From Photobacterium gaetbulicola Gung47 (GTDB lineage: Bacteria > Pseudomonadota > Gammaproteobacteria > Enterobacterales > Vibrionaceae), in contig CP005973.1 of assembly GCA_000940995.1 (NCBI GenBank), positions 1,116,001 to 1,180,000 on the forward strand: DNA of 64,000 bases, given 5' to 3'. A program made the position numbers and the translations under genes. Numbering within the stretch: position 1 is the first letter of the stretch; every line of letters starts with the position of its first letter. Positions 42,631-51,868 of the stretch are shown here, piece by piece. A model generated the notes under the pieces. It searched no databases, was not told the origin of the DNA, and saw nothing but the letters and a program-made list of their open reading frames with translations.

Positions 42631-43551
42631 ATGAACTTAGACACAAAATGGCTTGAAGACTTCTTAATGCTGGCAGACATGCAGCATTTTTCCCGAGCCG
42701 CAGAAGCCCGGCATATCACTCAACCGGCGTTTGGCCGGCATATCCGAGCGCTTGAGAAAGCCGTCGGCCACACATTGATTGACCGAACGACAACGCCTAT
42801 TAGCCTCACCGCCGCTGGCAGACAATTCCGAACCATTGCCCAAAACCTGGTTTCACAGATGGAGGCAGGAGTAAAGATGCTCAATGGCATTGAGCAACCC
42901 CTGCAAAATCCGATTCGCATCGCCACGCCCCACTCGCTGTCATCACCGACTCTGCTGGATTTGACAGAATTCATCAATCAAGAGCACAACCTACACTTTT
43001 CTATCGATATTTTACGGGTTGATTTTGCCGTGGAGGCGCTAACCGAAGCAAGTTGCGATTTTTTGCTAGGCTTCGAAATTCTCTCGCTGCTTCAGCCGCC
43101 ATTTCAGAACCTGTGTATCGGCCATGGTGACTTTCTGCTGGTTTCCGCCGCAGACGAGCGAGGAGGTGCACTATACAACCCGCTGGAAATGAAATGCCCG
43201 ATACTCAAATACAGCGCAGAATCATACAGTGCAAGGCTTATCGAGCAGTATCAACCGCAATTCGAATCACTCAATACTTACCCGGTGTTTGAAAGTTCGA
43301 TGTGTCAACTCCATAAGGATATGGCATTAAGGGGAAAAGGGTTGGCTTGGTTACCCGATGCCCAAATACGCCGAGAACTGGATACCGGCAAGCTGATTGC
43401 CGTCTCCCCGCAACAATTCCGGCTTCCTTACCAGATCAGGCTATACCGCAATTCCGCCCCTTTACGACAAGATGCCCAGCAACTATGGAACTATCTACAG
43501 CACAGCGTAAAAACAGGTTGGCAAATCAACCGGTCATGGCAGCCCAACTAA
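42631..43551 (+). CDS. LysR-family transcriptional regulator (HypT-like)
   Basis: 306 residues. An N-terminal helix-turn-helix (about 5-64) has FSRAAEARHITQPAFGRHIR and an effector-binding domain follows. The opening WLEDFLMLADMQHFSRAAE is like that of HypT/YjiE, the hypochlorite-responsive regulator, but other LysR branches share it. Cysteines are scattered in the effector domain. It reads toward the purine operon, 150 bases away, so it might regulate it, though that operon has its own PurR-type site. Confidence 0.88.
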   Translation: MNLDTKWLEDFLMLADMQHFSRAAEARHITQPAFGRHIRALEKAVGHTLIDRTTTPISLTAAGRQFRTIAQNLVSQMEAGVKMLNGIEQPLQNPIRIATPHSLSSPTLLDLTEFINQEHNLHFSIDILRVDFAVEALTEASCDFLLGFEILSLLQPPFQNLCIGHGDFLLVSAADERGGALYNPLEMKCPILKYSAESYSARLIEQYQPQFESLNTYPVFESSMCQLHKDMALRGKGLAWLPDAQIRRELDTGKLIAVSPQQFRLPYQIRLYRNSAPLRQDAQQLWNYLQHSVKTGWQINRSWQPN

Positions 43552-43661
43552 TACATTAGTGCCAATTGCGTTATTCCCACCCAGGTTAATGCCGAATCGG
43601 CACTGGCATACCAATAATTGCATTTCACTTTACAGTTGATCGGAGCGATACTCCCGCCCAA

Positions 43662-43677
43662 AGGCAAACGTTTGCGC
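43662..43677. promoter_or_regulatory. PurR operator
   Basis: AGGCAAACGTTTGCGC matches the consensus ACGCAAACGTTTGCGT at 14 of 16 positions; the central 12 bases are a perfect palindrome. It lies 26 bases before the GTG start of the deaminase, where a bound repressor would block transcription. This is sequence evidence that the operon belongs to the purine regulon. Confidence 0.85.
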
Positions 43678-43702
43678 AAATTATTGCGTCAAAGAGGTAA
43701 CC

Positions 43703-44803
43703 GTGAAAACAGCTCCAATCACGCTCACAGAATTCTATCACCGCTTTCCTAAAGCCGATCTTCACTACCACCTGCTAGGTGGGGTTAGGCTTGAAACTAT
43801 GTTGTGGTTTGCAAACAAATACGACATTGTACTCAGTGAACTTGAAGCCAAAGCCTACTATCGCGCTTATCAAGCAGAAACGGGAATTGTAAAAGGCGGC
43901 ATTGAGGCACTTACCTTCCTCTACCAGTTAATGCGTGAACCGAGCGACTATGCGAAAGTACTGCTGGAAGTCGCTGAAGACGCCCATGCTTGTGGTGTTA
44001 AGTATATCGAGACATTCTGGAACCCATCGGATACCCCCCTGAGCTACGCCGAAGTCACGTGTGCACTCGCTGATGCGATTGACAGTGCTTACCAGAACAT
44101 GGGAATCGTTATTCGCCTGGTCCCTTCTATCAACCGCGAGAAGTCACCGGAACAAGCCATCGCCATGTTGGAGGACATGATTGCCGCCCCCCACCCCTAT
44201 GTGCTAGGTATCGGCATTGACTACAAAGAGCACGACGCCCCGGTTGAGAAGTTTTGGAAAGCATACCGTTTAGCAAAACAGCATGGCTACAAACTGACAG
44301 CTCATTGCTCTGAGTTTGGCTTACATTGGCGCAACGTCGAAACTGGCATTGAACTGATCGGTGTAGACCGTATCGATCATGGTTATACCATCGTTGATAA
44401 TCCAGCCCTGACCAAAGAGTATGCCGAGAAAGGGATCCCTTTTACCGTTATCCCATCCAATACCTACTACTTCAAACAGTGGCCGCGCTACCAAGACTGG
44501 TGCTTGCACCACCCTATCAGAGCGATGGCCAAAGCGGGTATGAACATCATACCCTGTACCGACGACTGGCATATACACAACACAGACAGTGCCAACTGTT
44601 ACAGGGTAATGGTCGAAGACTTTGGTTTTGACCTTGAGAGTTTGAAACAAATGATGCTCAACAGTATTGAAGCATGCTGGATGCCTGACAGTACTAAGCA
44701 ACAATGGCTAGCGGAATGGAGCGATGAGTTCGATCTGCTCAGGTCAAATTTGACCACTGAGCCAAGCATCTCGCCAGAAATGAAAATTTGCTACCGACGC
44801 TAA
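43703..44803 (+). CDS. Adenosine deaminase-family amidohydrolase
   Basis: 366 residues. The first metal motif is ADLHYHLLGG near residue 20. HCSEFGLHW near 202 replaces the usual HAGE, IDHGY is near 224 and the metal aspartates are in PCTDDWHIHN near 291, where true adenosine deaminases have TDDP. The fold and metal site are therefore complete, but the substrate pocket differs. It could act on adenine, adenosine or a modified purine nucleoside. It starts with GTG after AGAGGT, sits behind a PurR operator and is followed by a purine permease. Confidence 0.85.
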   Translation: MKTAPITLTEFYHRFPKADLHYHLLGGVRLETMLWFANKYDIVLSELEAKAYYRAYQAETGIVKGGIEALTFLYQLMREPSDYAKVLLEVAEDAHACGVKYIETFWNPSDTPLSYAEVTCALADAIDSAYQNMGIVIRLVPSINREKSPEQAIAMLEDMIAAPHPYVLGIGIDYKEHDAPVEKFWKAYRLAKQHGYKLTAHCSEFGLHWRNVETGIELIGVDRIDHGYTIVDNPALTKEYAEKGIPFTVIPSNTYYFKQWPRYQDWCLHHPIRAMAKAGMNIIPCTDDWHIHNTDSANCYRVMVEDFGFDLESLKQMMLNSIEACWMPDSTKQQWLAEWSDEFDLLRSNLTTEPSISPEMKICYRR

Positions 44804-44843
44804 TCACATCGACGAATATTATAAAGACATGTAGAGGGAATCC

Positions 44844-46175
44844 ATGGAAACTATCGCTGACAAACCAGCTTTGAGTATTGCTAAGTGGTTTGACTTTAAG
44901 GGGAATAACACCAATTTAAAAACCGAGATCATTGCCGGTCTTACAACCTTCGCAACAATGGCCTATATGATTGCGGTTGTACCGGGAATGATGAGTAAGG
45001 GCGGGATCCCGTTCGAGAGCGCGCTGACTGTCACGGTGCTGATGACCGTTATCACGACAATTGCGATGGCGCTTTATACCAACCGCCCTTTTGTGCTGGG
45101 TCCAGGCCTTGGCAGTGTTGCGATCTTCTCATTCACCTTGCTGGGCAACGACGTCCCTCTGAGTATTGCTGCCGGTATTGTCTTTATCAGCGGTGTACTG
45201 TTTATGCTGGTCTCCTTTCTCGGTGTTCGCGACTTTGTGGTCCGTATTATCCCGCACAGTGTGAAAGTCTCTGTGGGTGTCGGCATCGGTTTGTTTATCG
45301 CCCTGTTGGGATTTAAACAAGCAGGTATCGTAATCGCCGATCCCCGAAAGAATGTTCTGATTTTTGGGGATCTTGCCTCTATTGAAGTGATCACCGCTGT
45401 ACTCGGCTTTTTCATGGTGCTCTTCTTCGTTTCTCGGAAGATCCAAGGCGGTATCATTCTGGCTGTTATCCTCACCACCCTTCTAAGCCTTCCTTTGGGG
45501 ATCACATCTATTCCGGCTAACTTCTTTAGCGTACCAGGCAGTATTGATAACATGGTATTCCAGCTCGACGTGCTAGGTGCACTCAGCCCGGCATACCTGC
45601 CATTTTTATTGGCTTTCTTTATTCCCGACTTCTTCTCGACACTGGGCGCCATGCTCGGCATAGGCGCACAAGCAGGCTACCTGGACAAAGACGGCAACCT
45701 ACCGGGTATCGAAAAAAACTTTCACGTTGACTCCAGTGCCACAACCTTTGGTGCACTATTCTCGTGCCCGGTAATGACCACTTATGTCGAAAGCTCGGCT
45801 GGCGTTGAGTCTGGCGGACGAACAGGCTTCACCGCTTTGGTCACTGCAGCCTGCTTCTGCCTCACCCTCTTTCTTGCCCCGCTGGCTGGTATGATACCTA
45901 CTGTTGCTACAGCCCCTGTGCTGATGTACATCGGTATAGCCATGATGAGCTCGATGAAGAAGATCAACTATGACGACATCACCGAATATCTGCCTGCTTT
46001 TGTCTGTGTGGTAATGAGCGTCTTTAGCTTTAACGCGGGGAATGGTATTGCTGCCGCTATGTTGGTATATGCCTTCTTAAAGCTAGCCACAGGACGGTAT
46101 AAGGAAGATCACTGGTCTGTATATCTGATTGCCTCTTCGATGATTTACTACTTCTATATCATCTCTTCACATTAA
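44844..46175 (+). CDS. NCS2 (AzgA/GhxP-like) purine permease
   Basis: 443 residues with about twelve or more membrane helices. The start KTEIIAGLTTFATMAYMIAV is diagnostic of the AzgA-like NCS2 branch for adenine, guanine or hypoxanthine. FFIPDFFSTLGAMLGIG and SSATTFGALFSCPVMTTYVE hold the substrate-site helices. AGAGGGA precedes the ATG. It lies 40 bases after the deaminase gene under the same PurR operator, so it likely brings in the base or nucleoside that the deaminase uses. Confidence 0.92.
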   Translation: METIADKPALSIAKWFDFKGNNTNLKTEIIAGLTTFATMAYMIAVVPGMMSKGGIPFESALTVTVLMTVITTIAMALYTNRPFVLGPGLGSVAIFSFTLLGNDVPLSIAAGIVFISGVLFMLVSFLGVRDFVVRIIPHSVKVSVGVGIGLFIALLGFKQAGIVIADPRKNVLIFGDLASIEVITAVLGFFMVLFFVSRKIQGGIILAVILTTLLSLPLGITSIPANFFSVPGSIDNMVFQLDVLGALSPAYLPFLLAFFIPDFFSTLGAMLGIGAQAGYLDKDGNLPGIEKNFHVDSSATTFGALFSCPVMTTYVESSAGVESGGRTGFTALVTAACFCLTLFLAPLAGMIPTVATAPVLMYIGIAMMSSMKKINYDDITEYLPAFVCVVMSVFSFNAGNGIAAAMLVYAFLKLATGRYKEDHWSVYLIASSMIYYFYIISSH

Positions 46176-46186
46176 TTATGTACATA

Positions 46187-46215
46187 AAATACCGGCAAAT
46201 CGCCGGTATTTTTTA
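46187..46215. terminator. Rho-independent terminator of the purine operon
   Basis: AAATACCGGC and GCCGGTATTT arms with a short loop and a TTTTT tail. Confidence 0.9.
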
Positions 46216-46244
46216 TACATTCAAGCAAGCTGATGAACCTACTA

Positions 46245-46436
46245 CTATTGCTTTAACTCTTCAAATTTTTCACTCAGCTCACTGGCAGTATTTGAAGCTT
46301 TGTCAGATACATCTTCAAAAACATCCTGTACCTCTTCAAATGATCGTGAATCGGTGAGATCTTCAATTTGATCTTTATAAGTCACACCGATATAAATCCC
46401 CAAACCAACCAGTGCCAATACTATATATTTCAACAT
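46245..46436 (-). CDS. Small membrane-anchored helical protein (63 aa)
   Basis: 63 residues: one N-terminal membrane helix (about 3-20) and an acidic amphipathic helix of about 40 residues (FEEVQDVFEDVSDKASNTA). It resembles many small inner-membrane or YtxH-like proteins, but no firm family can be given. AGAAGA lies before the ATG. It stands alone between two terminators. Confidence 0.65.
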   Translation of the reverse strand: MLKYIVLALVGLGIYIGVTYKDQIEDLTDSRSFEEVQDVFEDVSDKASNTASELSEKFEELKQ

Positions 46437-46506
46437 CGCAATCTTCTCTACGCAAACTCAATCAAAGAGGCAATTCCCGCCTCTAATTAAATTATATGAC
46501 TTCAAA

Positions 46507-46533
46507 CAAAAAACAGCTTCCGAAGAAGCTGCT
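46507..46533 (-). terminator. Terminator of the tetR-type gene
   Basis: CAGCTTC and GAAGCTG arms with a four-base loop; TTTTTTG follows on the minus strand. Confidence 0.82.
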
Positions 46534-46548
46534 TAATAAAACATATCT

Positions 46549-47010
46549 TTAGCGCACTAGGCTAATAAGAGACTTGCCCAGCAGCCACTCAAGCTCTTTC
46601 TGGCTCTCCTCACCAAAGCGCTCAAGGCATAGATCATAGAGCCTATCGATGCCGCGTTTGGCAAACTCACTGGTCGTCTCGGATGAAGCAATGTGATGAA
46701 ACAGAAGACGCAATGTCGCTTTAAACTTCTCATCATCCAGTGCCGCAATCCAGCTAGAAGAAAAACCAGCTAGGCCATTGTCCAGATCAAGTTTTTCCAC
46801 AAACAGCCGAAAAATACGGCCATCCAGTGCAGTGGCGAAATCTTGCTTTTTAGGGAAATGGTGGCTAATGCCTGTACGAGAGATCCCCGTTTGCTTGCTA
46901 AGGGTGGTGTAAGACATTTTGTCGTATCCCAACGTCAAAATTTGATCCACCACCGCATCCATAATCGTTTGGATGGTAATTTCAGTATCTTCTTTACTAC
47001 GCTTTGGCAT
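46549..47010 (-). CDS. TetR-family transcriptional regulator
   Basis: 153 residues, shorter than the usual 190-210. The N-terminal helix-turn-helix is clear (YTTLSKQTGISRTGISHHFP, near 38-57). The C-terminal ligand domain is reduced but holds several helices. It is divergent from a long-chain acyl-CoA synthetase, 600 bases apart. A 12-base palindrome lies between them (47157-47168). By analogy with FadR- or PsrA-type regulators it may sense acyl-CoA; this is inference from position only. Confidence 0.82.
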   Translation of the reverse strand: MPKRSKEDTEITIQTIMDAVVDQILTLGYDKMSYTTLSKQTGISRTGISHHFPKKQDFATALDGRIFRLFVEKLDLDNGLAGFSSSWIAALDDEKFKATLRLLFHHIASSETTSEFAKRGIDRLYDLCLERFGEESQKELEWLLGKSLISLVR

Positions 47011-47156
47011 AATGCGTTGACTCTATGATTCTAATTGATCACCCAAAGACCCGCCGGACTCCAAAGCGGGCTACGTAACCATTTAAGCAAATGTGTTGAA
47101 ACCCTATTCGATGCCACTTTGTTACAAGTAATAAGTCACACAATACAGGATATCAT

Positions 47157-47168
47157 TCCATTAATGGA
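47157..47168. promoter_or_regulatory. Palindrome, possible TetR operator
   Basis: TCCATTAATGGA is a perfect 12-base palindrome with partly matching flanks (ATATCA and ATAATAT). It sits 150 bases upstream of the tetR-like start. The remainder of the 600-base gap (47011-47608) is AT-rich and shows no gene that I can support. Confidence 0.35.
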
Positions 47169-47608
47169 TAATATTACCGTTTAACCTTTAGTTTCAAGTA
47201 CAAAAGTGTCATGAAATGAAAAGCTAAGTTCGCATTTTATTTGCGCCAACATCATCTATACAAGTGACTATCTTTCGTTAATGAGGCAACTTTATCATAT
47301 TGCTTAGCTCTTAAAATTAGCACTTTCGACTAATTTTACGTAATTCCACAAACAAGAATAACTTCATTCATGACATAAAATTATCACTATTGTAATAGAA
47401 ACATGGATTTATGGACATGCCATTAAATGTAAAAAAATTGTACACCTGTTTGAATTTTGTTCTATTTTAATCTCTGAAAGCTAATTATTTTTTTCGGGGT
47501 TGCTTTAGTTGGGTGGTTTTCATAGACAGAAAAACCGCAAATATCTACTTGACCAAACAATGGATTTAGCATTACTTTAACAAAAACACAACACGGAAGG
47601 ATCGAAGT

Positions 47609-49303
47609 ATGACTCTACCTCTGCAATCGGATCGCTTAAGGGATACTCTGATGACTCAACCACTGCCAACTGAAATGATACTCAAATGGGCAGAAGAACG
47701 CGCAGATGATGTGTATCTTCGCCAGATCATCAACCGTCAATTTGTAGATTTCACCTATGCAGAGGTAGCTGACAAAGCATTGCGGCTAGTCAGCGCTCTC
47801 CGTGCCCAAGGGTTCAAACCCGGCGATCGTATCGCCCTGATGTCCAAGAACTGTGCCGAATGGTTTATCACCGATCTTGCACTCATGCTGGGAAGCTACA
47901 TCAGTGTACCGATCTTCCCTACTGCAGGCCCGGAAACGATCGAACACTGCTTGACCCACAGTGAATCGAAAGCAGTGCTGATCGGTAAGCTTGATGACAG
48001 CAAGGCCGCTATCTCGGTAATGGAAAAACACCCTGATATTGTTTCCATCGCCTTCAACTATCCATCGGCACCGAAATGTGACCACGACTTCAATACCTTG
48101 CTCTCGCAACATCAACCTTCTGAAGAGCGTCCCAATCACCAGCAAGATGATTTGATGTCTATTGTCTATACCTCAGGCACCTCAGGGTTGCCGAAAGGGG
48201 CAATGCTCAGCTATGGCTCTTTTGCTTGGGCAGCACAACGACTGGTTGATCATATCGGCATGCAAGATGGCGAGCGCCTTTTCTCTTATCTGCCGCTCGC
48301 TCACATCACCGAACGCGTCTATATTTTCGGTTCATCCGTGATGTCAGGGATGCAAGTTGCCTTCCCTGAGTCACTCGATACCTTCATCGACGACGTTAAA
48401 ATGCACCGCCCAACCCTGTTCATTTCGGTTCCGCGCCTGTGGACAGTGTTCCAGCAACGTATTTTGGAAAAGCTGCCGCAAGCTAAACTTAACATCCTGC
48501 TCAAGATCCCGTTTATTTCGGGTGTCATCAAACGCAAGCTAGCTGACGGGCTAGGCTTGAACAAGGCTCGAGTCCTAGGCTGTGGATCTGCACCGGTGTC
48601 GCCAGCTCTGCTACGTTGGTACGAAAGCATCGGCCTCAACATTACCGAAGCTTGGGGGATGACGGAGAGCTTTGCATACAGCACACTCAACCACCCCTTC
48701 CGCAGTGATAAAATCGGTACCGTTGGTAATGCCGGTCCTGGCGTCGAAATCAAGGTCTCAGCCGATGAAGAAATCCTGGTGCGTGGTATGGGGTTATTCT
48801 CCGGCTACTACAAAAACGAAGAAGCAACCAAAGAAATGTTCGATGAGGATGGCTGGCTGCATACCGGTGACATCGGCTTTATGGATGAGGACGGCTACCT
48901 ATCAATTCAGGGGCGTAAGAACGATACCTTTAAGACTGCCAAAGGGAAATTTGTCTCACCAGTCCCAATCGAGAAGCGTATCTTTGAGCTTGCCAATATC
49001 GAAATGATGTGTGTAGTGGGTTCGGGTATGCCTGCACCCATCTTGCTGGCTGTACCGCATGACTTCCCCAACTTTGACCGCGAGCGTTACGCCCGTACGG
49101 CTGAGCGCGTTATCAATACCCTCAACCAAGAGCTTGAGTCACATGCCAAAATTAAGGGGGTGCTGATGATAAAAGAGCCTTGGAGTATTGAGAACGGTAT
49201 TCTGACGCCAACATTGAAAATCAAGCGCCATCTGCTTGAGAAGAAGTATCACGATATTGGCGCTCACTGGCCGAAAGATAAACTGGTACAGTGGGAAGAA
49301 TAA
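47609..49303 (+). CDS. Long-chain fatty acid--CoA ligase (AMP-forming)
   Basis: 564 residues of the ANL superfamily. P-loop YTSGTSGLPKGAM is near residue 187, LAHITERVY near 231, the adenylate-binding EAWGMTES near 350, GWLHTGDIGFMDEDGY near 430 and the hinge GRKNDTFKTAKGKFV near 447. The last is the long-chain type (FAA/ACSL) rather than the FadD type. GGAAGGA precedes the ATG. Activates free fatty acids to acyl-CoA at the inner membrane face. It is divergent from a TetR regulator and ends at a strong terminator. Confidence 0.9.
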   Translation: MTLPLQSDRLRDTLMTQPLPTEMILKWAEERADDVYLRQIINRQFVDFTYAEVADKALRLVSALRAQGFKPGDRIALMSKNCAEWFITDLALMLGSYISVPIFPTAGPETIEHCLTHSESKAVLIGKLDDSKAAISVMEKHPDIVSIAFNYPSAPKCDHDFNTLLSQHQPSEERPNHQQDDLMSIVYTSGTSGLPKGAMLSYGSFAWAAQRLVDHIGMQDGERLFSYLPLAHITERVYIFGSSVMSGMQVAFPESLDTFIDDVKMHRPTLFISVPRLWTVFQQRILEKLPQAKLNILLKIPFISGVIKRKLADGLGLNKARVLGCGSAPVSPALLRWYESIGLNITEAWGMTESFAYSTLNHPFRSDKIGTVGNAGPGVEIKVSADEEILVRGMGLFSGYYKNEEATKEMFDEDGWLHTGDIGFMDEDGYLSIQGRKNDTFKTAKGKFVSPVPIEKRIFELANIEMMCVVGSGMPAPILLAVPHDFPNFDRERYARTAERVINTLNQELESHAKIKGVLMIKEPWSIENGILTPTLKIKRHLLEKKYHDIGAHWPKDKLVQWEE

Positions 49304-49324
49304 CGTCTGACTAGCCATCAAAAC

Positions 49325-49356
49325 ATCGCCCCCGCATTAGCGGGGGCGTTTTTTTA
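49325..49356. terminator. Rho-independent terminator
   Basis: CGCCCCCGC and GCGGGGGCG arms with an ATTA loop and seven T residues, between the convergent ligase and chemoreceptor genes. Confidence 0.92.
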
Positions 49357-49365
49357 ACCAGAAAA

Positions 49366-51252
49366 TTAGAGCTTGTAGCGTTGTACTTCCTGCTCTAGCT
49401 GCCCTGCTAACGCTTTTAAAGACTCAGCTTGTCGAGCAGCTTCCATGGCTTCTTGTGCCATTTGATTGGCAACTTCTTGGACACCCTCGGTATTGCGGCT
49501 AATTTCAGCAGTCACACTTGATTGTTCTTCGGCTGCCGAGGCAATCTGCGTCGCCATGTCACTAATCACATTTATCTCGCTGGCAATACTATTGATACTG
49601 TCACCTGCCGCATCGACATCCTGTACGCTGGTATCAGCCAGCTGATGGCTATCGTTCATCACCGTGACTGCGTTATGCGTTGTCGACTGCAAGGTCTCAA
49701 TCATGGTTTGAATTTCCTGCGTTGAAGTATGGGTACGCTGAGAAAGAACGCGAACCTCATCGGCAACAACCGCAAACCCGCGCCCCTGCTCTCCGGCACG
49801 AGCGGCCTCAATGGCAGCATTAAGCGCCAGCAGGTTGGTCTGCTCGGCGATATCGCGAATGGTCGAAAGAATAGTACTGATTTTCAGCGCATGCTCATTG
49901 AGATCTTCAATAATGGATGCTGCATTGGTCACTTCACTGGCCAAATTACCAATCGACTGCTGACTCTGCCCTACTTGGCGATGTCCATCCCCCGCTAGCG
50001 AAACTGCCTGCTCTGCTGTTTTCGCCGTATTCTCAGCGTTGCCTGCGATTTCTTGTGTTGCACTTGCCATTTCGGTTACCGCCGTCGCCACCATAGTGAT
50101 CTCATCTTGCTGCTGGCGAATATTGTGGCTACGCTGAGTTGACGAAGTCGCGGCATCTGCTGCGTTACGGTTTAGCTCCAGTGCAATATCACGCAATTTA
50201 GACGCCATTACATGCTGATGCGAAACGAACTGATTGAAGCTTTCGGCCAATTGGCCAACCTCATCTTGGCTGTTTACCGGGATCCGAGCGGTTAGATCCC
50301 CTTCCCCATGGGCAATATCAGCCAAGGCCGCTGATACTTTTTTCAATTCACTCAGCTGCTTTGTCAATAGCAAACTGATCAAACCGCCCACAACAACCAG
50401 AATCACCAGGCCGATAAGCAGCTCGTCAAGCAACATGCTCTTGAGCGGCGCTTCAAGCGCAGACTTATCCATCACCATTACCAGCGCCCAGCCCGAATTA
50501 GGGACGGCATGAATTGCTACGGCACGCTCGCGACCATCGAAATCACTAAGGAAATAACCGTCATCCTGCATTTCACTTCGCAGCAAATGTGAATTCAGTC
50601 CCAGATCAGTAATGGGCTTTAGCTGCATATCCCGGTTAGGGTGAGCGACAATCACCTGGTTATCCATATCAAGTAACATGGCATAACCCTGTCCTAGTAC
50701 CGGAATATTCAATACATCACGCATCAAGTCACCGAGTGCCAAGTCTGCACCTACGACACCTTTTAGCTGACCACTCTGCATCACCGGCTCGGCCAAGGTA
50801 ACAACCAATGTCTGCATGGTGTGGCTCATATACGGCGCGGTAACCACTGCCTCGCGCGCGGATGAGGCCTCCTGATACCAGCCCCTTTCACGTGGATCAT
50901 ATCCTGCACGGTTCAGGGATGGGTCTTGGCGGTACATATCACCAAGCTGGTTACCGTAAAAACTCAAACTGAAATCGCCGGAGAGATGCATTTGCTTCAG
51001 ATGCTCAACGATATTTGGCGCATTATTGCCGGCCATCGTATTTACCACAGCGTTGACTGCAGCCTGTTTGTTGGCTAGCCAGTCACCGATCCCTTTGGTA
51101 ACCGCTACCGAGGTATTACGGCTTTCACTTTCAATTGATTGCCAAGCCTGGGTTTTCATTGAATGGTAAGAGAAACCGCCAAGGGCTGTAGCGGTAATAG
51201 AAATAGCAACAAAACTCGACAATAGCAGTTTTGTTTTTAAGGATAATTGCAT
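49366..51252 (-). CDS. Methyl-accepting chemotaxis protein with dCache sensor
   Basis: 628 residues. Membrane helix about 9-29, a periplasmic double-Cache sensor (about 35-275, with RERGWYQEA-like DPRERGWYQEASSARE and VVGADLALGDLM), second helix about 278-298, HAMP, and a long signalling domain. The hairpin tip is IAEQTNLLALNAAIEAARAG followed by EQGRGFAVVADEVR. DPRERGWY-type motifs occur in Cache domains binding amino acids or related small acids; the ligand is not known. No che genes lie nearby. Single gene. Confidence 0.93.
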   Translation of the reverse strand: MQLSLKTKLLLSSFVAISITATALGGFSYHSMKTQAWQSIESESRNTSVAVTKGIGDWLANKQAAVNAVVNTMAGNNAPNIVEHLKQMHLSGDFSLSFYGNQLGDMYRQDPSLNRAGYDPRERGWYQEASSAREAVVTAPYMSHTMQTLVVTLAEPVMQSGQLKGVVGADLALGDLMRDVLNIPVLGQGYAMLLDMDNQVIVAHPNRDMQLKPITDLGLNSHLLRSEMQDDGYFLSDFDGRERAVAIHAVPNSGWALVMVMDKSALEAPLKSMLLDELLIGLVILVVVGGLISLLLTKQLSELKKVSAALADIAHGEGDLTARIPVNSQDEVGQLAESFNQFVSHQHVMASKLRDIALELNRNAADAATSSTQRSHNIRQQQDEITMVATAVTEMASATQEIAGNAENTAKTAEQAVSLAGDGHRQVGQSQQSIGNLASEVTNAASIIEDLNEHALKISTILSTIRDIAEQTNLLALNAAIEAARAGEQGRGFAVVADEVRVLSQRTHTSTQEIQTMIETLQSTTHNAVTVMNDSHQLADTSVQDVDAAGDSINSIASEINVISDMATQIASAAEEQSSVTAEISRNTEGVQEVANQMAQEAMEAARQAESLKALAGQLEQEVQRYKL

Positions 51253-51520
51253 AACGTCCCTTTATCTCGAAACAAAATTGGTGCGATTATAGTGTGTGGC
51301 ACGAATTAATATCATGATCTACCACTAAAAACGCCTGGCTTATTCAAAAAAATCAAGTAGGTATGCATAGCTATTTCTAGTGGTCATTTCTATTTATAAC
51401 GACCAACTCCTCATAATACTCAAGAAATAAATGGCATTTTGTCTGTATTCGCACATACAACATACAATCACTTGGGTATATTCATTTTCGGTTCACGTAC
51501 AATCAGTTACAATTCAATGT

Positions 51521-51868
51521 ATGAATAGAAAAAGCAAATACATAGCCATTTTGTCACTTCTCTTTTTTGCAGTTTCAGCACTGGCAAGCGTTGAGCTGGA
51601 AATTGAAGAAGACCACGACGACGTTATGCGAGCAGTTCAACAAGGGCTGGTACAGCCTTTTTCGTCTCTACAATCCAAAGTCGATGAACAGCTTCACGGC
51701 CGGATCATTCGTGTCGAGTTAGAAGAGGATGATGACATTTGGATCTATGAATTAAAGCTTATCGACCCCAATAATAATATTGTCAGAGTGGAATACGATG
51801 CGAAAACGTTAACCATTCTCGAAATAAAAGGCCGGGGTCTTGAAAACATTATCAAGGTAGACCAATGA
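51521..51868 (+). CDS. PepSY-domain periplasmic protein
   Basis: 115 residues with a signal peptide (about 1-24, SALAS) and one PepSY domain: DDVMRAVQQGLVQPFSSLQ, then WIYELKLIDPNNNIVRVEYD and AKTLTILEIKGRG. It starts at 51521 since the ATG there begins a normal signal peptide; upstream extension does not. Its stop overlaps the response regulator ATG. PepSY proteins in such operons are thought to modulate the partner kinase or to bind extracellular factors. Confidence 0.85.
   Translation: MNRKSKYIAILSLLFFAVSALASVELEIEEDHDDVMRAVQQGLVQPFSSLQSKVDEQLHGRIIRVELEEDDDIWIYELKLIDPNNNIVRVEYDAKTLTILEIKGRGLENIIKVDQ

Noticed and set aside
45074..45661. 195-codon minus-strand frame opposite the NCS2 permease
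   Set aside because: Lies wholly inside a strong membrane transporter gene on the other strand; composition (Ile/Pro/Thr/Lys) is that of an antisense shadow.
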